From Bacillota bacterium (GTDB taxonomy: Bacteria; Bacillota_B; Desulfitobacteriia; Desulfitobacteriales; Desulfitobacteriaceae): a stretch of DNA of 7,415 nucleotides. Positions 1-5,951 of this stretch are shown here, one piece after another; position 1 is the stretch's first letter, and every line of letters starts with the position of its first letter. The notes beneath the pieces are model-generated. The model saw only the letters and a program-made list of their open reading frames with translations. It did no database searches and was not told the origin of the DNA. The translations under genes and the position numbers were made by a program. The DNA lies in the NCBI GenBank assembly GCA_021779415.1, contig JAJYAS010000158.1:1-7415 (forward strand), in the 5' to 3' direction.

Positions 1-634
1 CATTGATGGTCCTGCCGGTGCCGGTAAAAGTACGATTGCCAAGATTGTAGCTCAACGACTCAACCTTTTCTATTTAGATACAGGTGCCATGTACCGGGCA
101 ATCGCTTATAAAGTACTTAAGCATGGAATCCCCTTAGACGATGAGTTAGGAGTCAGTGAACTTGTTAAAACCACAGACGTTGTGCTTGATCACACGAAGG
201 AGCAAACGGTATGGTGTGATGGAGAGAATATCACTCAAGCGATCCGAAATCCAGAAATTTCGCGCGCTGTTTCGATCGTCGCAGCCTATGCGGGGGTTAG
301 AAAACGCTTGGTCGAATTACAACGACTAGAGGCTGCTCGTGGAGGAGTCGTCATGGATGGCCGTGATATTGGCACGCATGTTCTACCTGAAGCGGATGTC
401 AAGATTTACTTAACAGCGAGTCCTGAAGAGCGGGCGAGACGTCGCTGGATAGAACTTAAGAATTCTGGCAAAGACCTTTCCTTAGCAGAGGTTCAGCAGG
501 ATATGCTAAAACGTGACCGCCAGGATACAGAGCGTGAGGTTTCGCCACTCGAACCCGCCTCAGATGCAGTGATACTTGATACGACGGGTTTAAGTGTGGA
601 AGTGATCGTAGAGAGGATTCTAGCCTTAGCGTAG
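1..634 (+). CDS. cmk: Cytidylate kinase (CMP/dCMP kinase), 5'-truncated by the window edge
   Basis: Cytosolic enzyme that phosphorylates CMP and dCMP with ATP in pyrimidine nucleotide synthesis. The frame is open from base 2 (ATT GAT GGT), so 210 residues are visible; by comparison with the family only about the first half-dozen are missing. Counting the first visible residue as 1, the P-loop GPAGAGKS is at 3-10, the LDTGAMYR motif of the nucleotide-binding region at 25-32, [10 protein letters not shown] at 120-129, the arginine-rich lid (EERARRRW) near 142-149, and the C-terminal RDRQDTERE near 171-179. The order and spacing are those of bacterial Cmk and nothing looks broken. An internal ATG at 89 is not the start, because the P-loop lies upstream of it. 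The stop is 11 bases before plsC, suggesting co-transcription. Identity is secure; only the true start is out of view. Confidence 0.96.
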   Translation, partial: IDGPAGAGKSTIAKIVAQRLNLFYLDTGAMYRAIAYKVLKHGIPLDDELGVSELVKTTDVVLDHTKEQTVWCDGENITQAIRNPEISRAVSIVAAYAGVRKRLVELQRLEAARGGVVMDGRDIGTHVLPEADVKIYLTASPEERARRRWIELKNSGKDLSLAEVQQDMLKRDRQDTEREVSPLEPASDAVILDTTGLSVEVIVERILALA

Positions 635-645
635 GAGGGAGCAAG

Positions 646-1242
646 ATGACGTTATACGATTTTGCGAAAGGGTTCTTTCGCCTTCAGTTCCACTTGATGG
701 GTTGGAGAATCCACGACGTGGAGAATTTGCCGGTCGAAGGGCCCGTTATTTTGGCGATTAACCATGTTAGCCTATGGGATCCCATTGTCGCGGCCAGTAG
801 TCTGCCTCGCCATGTTTCCTTTATGGCTAAAGAAGAATTATTTGCTATTCCTGTTTTAGGTTGGATTTTCTCTAAGCTCGGTGCCTTTCCGGTTAAACGT
901 GGGCAAGGGGATATGAATGCCATTCGACAATCCTTGGCACTTTTGAAAGAAGGTCAGGTCTTAGGGCTTTTTCCTGAAGGAACACGCTCTAAGAACGGGG
1001 AAGTCCAAAAAGGTTTGCCAGGCATGGTCCTATTGATGGAAAAAAGCAAGGCCTCTGTTGTTCCTATCAAGGTACTCGGAACCAAACGATTGTTAAGAAA
1101 AGGTTGGGGGAAAATTACGGTCGTGGTGGGTCAACCGCTGACAGCTCAGATGTTGAAGGCTCCGGAAGGGGTCCAAAACCGTCGAGAATGGATTGCTGAC
1201 CGCATTATGCAGGCGGTGCACGAATTACCTGAAGCGAAGTAA
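646..1242 (+). CDS. plsC: 1-acyl-sn-glycerol-3-phosphate acyltransferase (PlsC/LPLAT family)
   Basis: Membrane-associated enzyme that transfers an acyl chain to the sn-2 position of lysophosphatidic acid, giving phosphatidic acid for phospholipid synthesis. The 198-residue product has the four acyltransferase blocks in order: the catalytic HX4D motif NHVSLWDP (His40, Asp45), GAFPVKR at 79-85, FPEGTRS at 109-115 (substrate binding), and VVPI at 138-141. Its length is normal for the short bacterial PlsC. The ATG is preceded by TAGGAGGGAG, which overlaps the cmk stop codon, so the two genes are closely coupled. The N-terminal 20 residues are hydrophobic but not a clear signal peptide. In related Clostridia the next gene is usually ispH; here a two-component system follows after 41 bases with no visible terminator. 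Acyl-donor preference (acyl-ACP or acyl-CoA) cannot be read from the sequence. Confidence 0.94.
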   Translation: MTLYDFAKGFFRLQFHLMGWRIHDVENLPVEGPVILAINHVSLWDPIVAASSLPRHVSFMAKEELFAIPVLGWIFSKLGAFPVKRGQGDMNAIRQSLALLKEGQVLGLFPEGTRSKNGEVQKGLPGMVLLMEKSKASVVPIKVLGTKRLLRKGWGKITVVVGQPLTAQMLKAPEGVQNRREWIADRIMQAVHELPEAK

Positions 1243-1283
1243 GCCAACAAGATTGCCACGACTTGTGAAAAGAGGACGAAGCT

Positions 1284-2984
1284 ATGGAATTACTCGTGGC
1301 CTTAGCGGAAAGGCTCAGTGTTATTGTCACAGTAGCGTTTCTGATGACGAGGAGCCGAGTCTTTCGTCGCTTTTTGCGTTCCCAAATAACGCAGCGTGAG
1401 ACGTTAACCTTGATTCTTATTTTTGGTGTATTTTCTATGTCAGGGACCTATTCCGGAATCTCGATTCATGGGGCTTTGGCGAATACGCGTGCCATAGGTG
1501 CGGTGAGTGCAGGCTTGCTCGGTGGACCTTTGGTGGGGTTGGGGGCTGGAATTATTGCCGGTCTTCACCGCTATTTCGTTTTCGGAGGGTTTACTGGTCT
1601 TGCTTGTGCTGTATCGACCACAATGGAGGGCTTATTGGGAGGGCTCGTTTTTCGGCTGGCACGGGATAAGGCTAGCGATTGGAGAGTAGGCATTGGGGTA
1701 GGGATGGTTGCAGAAGTCCTGCAGATGGTCATTATTCTTGTGCTCGCTCAACCTTTCAATGAAGCTTGGAACCTGGTGAAGATTATTGCCGTGCCAATGA
1801 TGGTAGTTAATGGACTTGGGGTGGGCCTTTTTCTCGTCATTGTCAAGACGTTGTATATGGAAGAGGAACAGATTGCTGCCCTTCAAGCCCAGAATGTTTT
1901 ACATATCGCGGATGTGACGTTGCCTTACTTTCGAACGGGTTTAAATGAGGAAAGTGCACAGAAGGCTGCTCAATGCATTCATACTATCGCCCATGTGGCG
2001 GCAGTGGCCTTAACAGACACGAAACAAATTCTTGCGTATGTTGGCTTAGGAGAGGACCACCATTTTCTTGGACAACCTATTTTGACAGAGGCAACCCATA
2101 AAGTATTACAAACTGGAAAACCCATTCAAGCCATATCAGAAACGGAGATTCATTGCCAAGATCCAAAGTGTCCTTTGAGATCGGCGATTATCGTCCCTCT
2201 ACGACAAGGGGAGAGAACCATTGGAGTCTTAAAACTTTATCGTGCTCAGCGTGGTAAATCTAAGGTCAATTTAACGCTGGCGGAAGGGCTGGGGAAACTT
2301 TTTTCGACTCAACTTGAACTAGCAGATCTTGAACACCAAAAAGAGTTGCGCAATGCAGCTGAAATTCGTGTACTTCAAGCTCAGATTCAACCGCATTTCT
2401 TATTTAATACCCTTAATACTGTCGTTAGCCTAATTAGGACTCAGCCCGAAAAGGCACGTGAAGTTCTAATTTTTTTGGGTGAATTTTTACGCCAAAATAT
2501 GCGCCAGGGGGTGGCGTTCCATTCCGTGCGGGAAGAATGTAAACACGTAAAAGCCTATCTAGCGATCGAAGAGGCACGATTTGGAGGCAAGTTGCAGGTC
2601 AATATGGACATTGAGGCAGGGACAGAGGGTTTTTTACTTCCCCCGCTCGTTTTACAGCCTTTGGTGGAAAATGCAGTTAAGCACGGGTTATTACCTAAGG
2701 AAAATGGTGGAACCGTATCTCTTCGTGTGTCAATTGAGAGGGATGGCTTAAAGATAACGGTTCGTGATGACGGTATCGGCATATCGAGTTTCAAGTTGCG
2801 TAACATATTAGAAGAAAATCATGAAGAAAGTACTCCGACAGGGTTAGGTTTGAAGAACGTACACCGACGATTATTGGGACTCTACGGACAGGGGCTGTTG
2901 ATCGAAAGTTCTCTTGATAAAGGAACGTTAATTTCGTTTCGAGTACCCACGTCAGGTAGTGTTTTTAAAGGAGCGACTCTATGA
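1284..2984 (+). CDS. lytS: LytS/BtsS-family sensor histidine kinase (5TM-LYT receptor, GAF, His_kinase, HATPase), probable pyruvate sensor
   Basis: Membrane sensor kinase of 566 residues. Residues 1-190 form the multi-pass 5TM-LYT receptor, with the glycine-rich GLLGGPLVGLGAG stretch at 78-90 and HRYFVFGGFTGLAC at 95-108. Residues about 200-345 are a GAF-like domain containing a CX4C pair (Cys291, Cys296). The kinase part carries the phospho-acceptor motif QIQPHFLFNTLN (His371), the N-box LVENAVKHG (Asn463), the G1 box RDDGIGI (494-500) and the G2 box TGLGLKNV (519-526). Arg69, Arg96, Cys108 and Ser111 align with the residues reported to bind pyruvate in E. coli BtsS (R72, R99, C110, S113), allowing one extra residue in the loop after HRY. 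The start is supported by AGAGGA upstream and by the family-typical N-terminus. The TGA overlaps the regulator's ATG. The neighbouring CstA-type transporter supports a nutrient-sensing role over control of autolysis. The symbol is a family label; btsS would suit equally. Confidence 0.93.
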   Translation: MELLVALAERLSVIVTVAFLMTRSRVFRRFLRSQITQRETLTLILIFGVFSMSGTYSGISIHGALANTRAIGAVSAGLLGGPLVGLGAGIIAGLHRYFVFGGFTGLACAVSTTMEGLLGGLVFRLARDKASDWRVGIGVGMVAEVLQMVIILVLAQPFNEAWNLVKIIAVPMMVVNGLGVGLFLVIVKTLYMEEEQIAALQAQNVLHIADVTLPYFRTGLNEESAQKAAQCIHTIAHVAAVALTDTKQILAYVGLGEDHHFLGQPILTEATHKVLQTGKPIQAISETEIHCQDPKCPLRSAIIVPLRQGERTIGVLKLYRAQRGKSKVNLTLAEGLGKLFSTQLELADLEHQKELRNAAEIRVLQAQIQPHFLFNTLNTVVSLIRTQPEKAREVLIFLGEFLRQNMRQGVAFHSVREECKHVKAYLAIEEARFGGKLQVNMDIEAGTEGFLLPPLVLQPLVENAVKHGLLPKENGGTVSLRVSIERDGLKITVRDDGIGISSFKLRNILEENHEESTPTGLGLKNVHRRLLGLYGQGLLIESSLDKGTLISFRVPTSGSVFKGATL

Positions 2985-3742
2985 TCAATATAGTACTTGT
3001 GGATGACGAGAGACCGGCACGTGAAGAACTGCGCTTTTTGTTAGAACAAAATCCAATGCTAAAAATTATCGGAGAGTTTGAGAGTGGGACCCAGGCCCTT
3101 GAACATATTCCCAGCTTGCAACCCGAGGTCATATTTATGGATGTCCACCTACAAGACATGGATGGGTTGGATGTTATTCGTGCCCTGCAGCAGATGGACG
3201 TTCATGCGTCCGTCGTTTTTGCCACCGCTTTCGACGTTCATGCCATCCGTGCCTTTGAACTTAATGCCGTGGATTACATTCTCAAACCTTTTTCCCAGGA
3301 GCGTTTAAGGGTTACGATTGAGCGTATCCTTCAACGTTTGCAGCCTAATGACTTAGAATTGACGCGGAGAATCACCCAACTCATTCAAGAAGTAGGGGTT
3401 AAACAACGACCGCGCAAACTTGCAGCAACTTGCAAAGGACGCGTCGTCCTCATTGATCCGCAGGAGTTGCTTTATGTGGTTGCTGAGGGTCGCTACGCCA
3501 GTTTGGTCACAGCTCAAAAAATATGGCCGACGACGTTCAGCTTACAGGAAATCCAAGAGAGGTTGGATCCCGTTCAGTTCTTGCGAACTCATCGAGCGTA
3601 TATTGTAAACCTTGATCGGATCAAAGAAGTGATTCCCTGGTTTAACGCGACCTATAAGATTATCATTGATCAAGAGAATTCACCTGAGATTCCGGTGAGT
3701 CGAACTTATGTGAAAGTACTTAAAGAGCGGTTGGATGTTTAA
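2981..3742 (+). CDS. lytR: LytTR-family response regulator (LytR/BtsR type), partner of the upstream kinase
   Basis: Cytoplasmic transcription regulator of 253 residues. The receiver domain (1-120) has the acidic pair Asp8-Asp9, the phospho-acceptor Asp54 in FMDVHLQDMDG, Thr82 in FATAFD and Lys102 in LKPF, all the residues needed for phosphorylation. A linker at about 121-145 leads to a LytTR DNA-binding domain (146-250) with the signature LRTHRAYIVNLDRIKEV at 201-217 and a C-terminal PVSRTYVKVLKERL. LytTR proteins normally bind pairs of short direct repeats upstream of the target promoter. The ATG overlaps the kinase stop (ATGA) and is preceded by AAAGGAG with a 7-base spacer, so the pair is translationally coupled. 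The likely target is the cstA gene 195 bases downstream, by analogy with BtsR activating btsT. The symbol is the family name and should not be confused with LytR-CpsA-Psr cell-wall ligases. Confidence 0.94.
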   Translation: MINIVLVDDERPAREELRFLLEQNPMLKIIGEFESGTQALEHIPSLQPEVIFMDVHLQDMDGLDVIRALQQMDVHASVVFATAFDVHAIRAFELNAVDYILKPFSQERLRVTIERILQRLQPNDLELTRRITQLIQEVGVKQRPRKLAATCKGRVVLIDPQELLYVVAEGRYASLVTAQKIWPTTFSLQEIQERLDPVQFLRTHRAYIVNLDRIKEVIPWFNATYKIIIDQENSPEIPVSRTYVKVLKERLDV

Positions 3743-3813
3743 TAAAGCGTTGAATACATAAATTTGTAATCTCAAGACAGATAATCTATGTTTCATGCTG
3801 GCATTATAGAAAA

Positions 3814-3906
3814 TTGTTCACACCGCGTATTATACTACAGGTGACTATTGTTGTTTCAGTATTGGTTGAAAGGGGGCGGATAGTCGGGAAAACGCGGTGG
3901 AAACAA
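3814..3906 (+). repeat. Long-range inverted repeat flanking the candidate cstA promoter
   Basis: Arm one is TTGTTCACACCGCGT (3814-3828) and arm two is ACGCGGTGGAAACAA (3892-3906). They are reverse complements at 13 of 15 positions, with eight consecutive matches over the GC-rich part. The arms flank the TATACT element, with centres about 78 bases apart. As DNA they could be two oppositely oriented operator half-sites around the promoter. As RNA they could pair only in transcripts that begin upstream of 3814, such as read-through from the regulator gene. Confidence 0.6.
3829..3836 (+). promoter_or_regulatory. Candidate -10 element of a cstA promoter
   Basis: ATTATACT contains TATACT (3831-3836), one mismatch from the TATAAT consensus, about 100 bases before the transporter start. 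No good -35 hexamer sits 16-18 bases upstream (3808-3813 reads AGAAAA). TTGTTC at 3814-3819 is too close to serve as a -35. A good -10 with a missing -35 is what an activator-dependent promoter often looks like, which fits control by the adjacent LytTR regulator. Transcription would then start near 3841-3844. This is assigned by eye only. Confidence 0.35.
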
Positions 3907-3915
3907 CAGTAATTA
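3842..3915 (+). repeat. Predicted leader stem-loop upstream of the cstA ribosome binding site
   Basis: Bases 3842-3857 can pair with 3900-3915 at 15 of 16 positions: 13 Watson-Crick pairs, two G-U pairs (3848-3909 and 3843-3914), and one C-A mismatch (3845-3912). The core TGTTGTTTC (3849-3857) and GAAACAACA (3900-3908) is perfect. The 42-base loop is purine-rich and poor in C. The 3' arm ends five bases before the Shine-Dalgarno sequence. Bases 3900-3906 are also used by the longer inverted repeat beginning at 3814, so the two structures exclude each other. The 5' arm would begin almost at the predicted transcription start. Confidence 0.55.
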
Positions 3916-3920
3916 GAGAG

Positions 3921-3931
3921 AGGAGAGGTGA
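3921..3931 (+). promoter_or_regulatory. Ribosome binding site that fixes the cstA TTG start
   Basis: AGGAGAGGTGA lies 6 bases before TTG at 3938. The nearby ATG at 3942 is out of frame and the GTG at 3928 falls inside the binding site and is out of frame, so TTG is the only start that gives the family-typical N-terminus. Confidence 0.8.
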
Positions 3932-3937
3932 GAACTA

Positions 3938-5749
3938 TTGAATGCCTTAACACTTGTCATCATTTCAGCTTGTGTACTTATTTTAGCTTATCGAATTTAT
4001 GGTGCCTTTTTAGCGACAAAAGTGTTGATGGTGGAGGAGTCCCGTGTGACCCCTGCTCATCGTTTAAATGACGGGCAGAACTTTGTTCCAACGAATAAAT
4101 GGGTTGTCTTCGGACATCACTTCGCTGCCATTGCAGGTGCAGGACCTCTGGTTGGACCAGTGCTTGCCGCTCAATTCGGATTCTTACCCGGCACGGTTTG
4201 GATTTTGATCGGAGCCGTTATGGCAGGCGCCGTGCATGACATGGTTATTTTGTTTGCTTCTGTTCGATACGATGGACGCTCGCTGTCGGAGATTGCCAAA
4301 GAAGAACTTGGGTCTGTTTCCGGACTAGCCACTGCCATATCCATCCTTTTCATTTTAGTATTAGCTATGGCTGGACTCGCTGTAGTGGTGGTTGGAGCTG
4401 TAAAAAACAACCCTTGGGGAGCTTTTACGATCAGTATGACGATCCCCATTGCTTTGCTCGTCGGCTTGTATATGTATAAATTGCGTCCTGGGAAAGTTGG
4501 CGAAGCTTCCCTAATCGGCTTTGCCCTTGTTATCCTTGCGGTTGCCTTGGGACCAACAGTGCAAAATTCCGGACTTGCCCAGTATTTTAACTGGTCGGAA
4601 AAGGCCCTTTGGATTATCCTTCCCTGTTACGGCTTGGTTGCCGCAATCTTACCCGTGTGGTTGCTACTCGCTCCTCGGGATTACATCAGTACCTATCTCA
4701 AAATCGGAACGATTGCAGCCTTGGCCTTGGGAATTGTTTGGGTGCATCCGGCACTCCAAATGCCCGCCTTCTCCACATTCGGACTTGCGGGTAGTGGGCC
4801 CGTCGTACCAGGTCCCATCTGGCCTTTTGTAAGCATTACGATCGCCTGTGGAGCTTTATCGGGATTCCATGCTCTGATTAGCTCCGGTACCACTCCAAAG
4901 ATGATTGGCAGTGAACGAGATATTCGCTTGGTAGGATTTGGCGGGATGCTCATGGAAGGGTTTGTCGCCATGATGGCTCTCATTGCTGCCACTGTCTTGG
5001 CACCCGGCGACTATTTTGCCATCAATCTCCCACCTGCGGTGTTTGCCAACCTTCATCTTCCAACGGTGGAACTACAACATTTGTCTAGTCTGGTAGGAAT
5101 GGACCTCGCCGGAAGAACAGGGGGAGCAGTTACCCTAGCTGTCGGGATGGCGCACATTTTCTCCAGAGTATTGGGCGAACATTTGATGAAGTATTGGTAT
5201 CAATTTGCGATCATGTTCGAAGCCCTCTTTATTTTAACGACGATTGATGCCGGAACGCGTGTGGGACGGTATATTCTTCAGGATTTCCTAGGAAGGTATG
5301 TTTACAAACCCTTCAAAAATACTAACTGGTGGCCCGGAGTTATCCTTACAAGTGTCGTGATTTCTTTTGCTTGGGGTTATATGTTGTACGGTGGAAATGT
5401 TGCCTCGATTTGGCCTATCTTTGGCGTTTCGAACCAGTTACTTGGGGTCGTCGCCTTGGCCATTGGTACGACGGTGATCTTGCGTAACAGCACGAAGATG
5501 ATTTATGCTTGGACGACCTTGGTCCCGTTGACTTATATGGTCTTTACGGTGTTCGACGCTGGCGTATGGTCAGTCCGTTGGAACTATTTGCCGAAGAACG
5601 ACTATCTAAAGGTTAGCATGATCATCGTAATGTTGGCTCTTGTAGCGGTTATATTGATCGACAGCCTTATAAAATGGAACCAGATTATCACTGCCCGCAA
5701 AGCGGGAAAATCCATGGCTACCGTGTCGAGAAAACTAACAGCAAAATAG
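3938..5749 (+). CDS. cstA: CstA/BtsT-family carbon-starvation transporter, probable pyruvate or peptide importer
   Basis: Polytopic inner-membrane protein of 603 residues, the length usual for Gram-positive CstA and about 100 residues shorter than E. coli CstA or BtsT. Family-typical stretches are visible in order: DGQNFVPTNKWVVFGHHF (45-62) followed by AAIAGAGPLVGPVLA, GAVHDMVILF (97-106), GALSGFHALISSGTTPKM (305-322), YQFAIMFEALFILTTIDAGT (421-440), and WPIFGVSNQLLGVVALAIGT (492-511). Many hydrophobic segments run the full length and the tail is short, basic and probably cytoplasmic. E. coli BtsT is a proton-coupled pyruvate transporter, whereas CstA has been linked to both peptides and pyruvate. 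The adjacent LytS/LytTR pair with a BtsS-like ligand pocket makes pyruvate the better guess here, but substrate cannot be proven from sequence. It starts at TTG and ends before a strong terminator. Confidence 0.93.
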   Translation: MNALTLVIISACVLILAYRIYGAFLATKVLMVEESRVTPAHRLNDGQNFVPTNKWVVFGHHFAAIAGAGPLVGPVLAAQFGFLPGTVWILIGAVMAGAVHDMVILFASVRYDGRSLSEIAKEELGSVSGLATAISILFILVLAMAGLAVVVVGAVKNNPWGAFTISMTIPIALLVGLYMYKLRPGKVGEASLIGFALVILAVALGPTVQNSGLAQYFNWSEKALWIILPCYGLVAAILPVWLLLAPRDYISTYLKIGTIAALALGIVWVHPALQMPAFSTFGLAGSGPVVPGPIWPFVSITIACGALSGFHALISSGTTPKMIGSERDIRLVGFGGMLMEGFVAMMALIAATVLAPGDYFAINLPPAVFANLHLPTVELQHLSSLVGMDLAGRTGGAVTLAVGMAHIFSRVLGEHLMKYWYQFAIMFEALFILTTIDAGTRVGRYILQDFLGRYVYKPFKNTNWWPGVILTSVVISFAWGYMLYGGNVASIWPIFGVSNQLLGVVALAIGTTVILRNSTKMIYAWTTLVPLTYMVFTVFDAGVWSVRWNYLPKNDYLKVSMIIVMLALVAVILIDSLIKWNQIITARKAGKSMATVSRKLTAK

Positions 5750-5800
5750 ACGTTCGAGTACGTCTGAACTTAGGGGCTCACAAACTTAACTTAGAGATCG

Positions 5801-5837
5801 GATGCGACTGGAATATCTTCCAGTCGCATCTTTTTTT
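5801..5837 (+). terminator. Rho-independent terminator after cstA
   Basis: A perfect 13-base-pair stem, GATGCGACTGGAA (5801-5813) with TTCCAGTCGCATC (5818-5830), closes a 4-base loop (TATC) and is followed directly by seven T residues. It lies 51 bases past the cstA stop and should end the transporter transcript efficiently, separating it from the IspH-S1 gene. A minor 6-base-pair hairpin (5748-5753 with 5760-5765) overlaps the cstA stop codon but has no T-tract. Confidence 0.95.
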
Positions 5838-5857
5838 ATACTATCGGAAAGTATAAA
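5835..5857. repeat. AT-rich palindrome next to the terminator
   Basis: TTTATACT (5835-5842) and AGTATAAA (5850-5857) are perfect 8-base inverted repeats around a 7-base spacer, overlapping the end of the terminator T-tract. This could be an operator, part of a promoter for the next gene, or chance in AT-rich DNA. In the rest of the gap, 5858-5951, I see no clear sigma-A promoter pair and no open frame of note, only purine-rich sequence and the next gene's ribosome binding site. Confidence 0.5.
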
Positions 5858-5936
5858 CTTATGTTTTCTTTATTGTAGAGGGAAGGATAGACAGGAATTT
5901 GGAGGCAGAATAGAGAATTAGTTCTTGAAGCTTTTT

Positions 5937-5944
5937 AGGGAGGT
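5937..5944 (+). promoter_or_regulatory. Ribosome binding site that fixes the ispH TTG start
   Basis: AGGGAGGT sits 7 bases before TTG at 5952. The resulting N-terminus, MKVKRAAKAGFCFGV, is the usual start of IspH with the first cluster cysteine at position 12, so no upstream or downstream start is needed. Confidence 0.85.
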
Positions 5945-5951
5945 TCTAATT

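Larger units (their letters stand above)
3743..3937 (+). promoter_or_regulatory. Control region between the regulator gene and cstA
   Basis: This is the only sizeable gap within the sensor-transporter module. It contains no U-tracted terminator hairpin, so some read-through from the two-component genes is possible. It holds a candidate -10 element (3831-3836), two families of inverted repeats (3814-3828 with 3892-3906, and 3842-3857 with 3900-3915), a purine-rich and G-rich stretch at 3868-3900, and the cstA ribosome binding site. A LytTR regulator would be expected to bind here. I could not pick out a convincing LytTR direct-repeat pair; the best is TCTCAAG (3770) and TTTCATG (3791), 21 bases apart but only 5 of 7 identical. 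I recognise no known riboswitch. Confidence 0.6.

Noticed and set aside
1193..1399. Plus-strand 68-codon frame spanning the plsC end and the lytS start
   Set aside because: It overlaps two well-supported genes in another frame and has no recognisable domain.
3770..3797. Possible LytTR direct repeat, TCTCAAG and TTTCATG, 21 bases apart
   Set aside because: Spacing and position suit a LytTR pair, but only 5 of 7 bases match and the flanks agree at near-chance level, so it is not called as a binding site.
3799..3817. TGGCA followed by TTG, resembling a sigma-54 promoter
   Set aside because: The distance between the GG and the TTG is about four bases too long for a -24/-12 element, and no enhancer-binding activator is encoded here.
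3871..3900. G-rich run (GGGGG, GG, GGG, GG) that might form a G-quadruplex
   Set aside because: Only two-layer tetrads are possible and the loops are uneven; weak on its own, so it is mentioned only as part of the purine-rich leader.
3743..3937. A known metabolite riboswitch before cstA
   Set aside because: I compared it from memory with cyclic-di-GMP, ZTP, fluoride and cobalamin class signatures and found no match to their conserved cores.
4171..5056. Minus-strand open frames overlapping cstA
   Set aside because: They are antisense shadows of a well-conserved membrane protein, without a convincing ribosome binding site or family.
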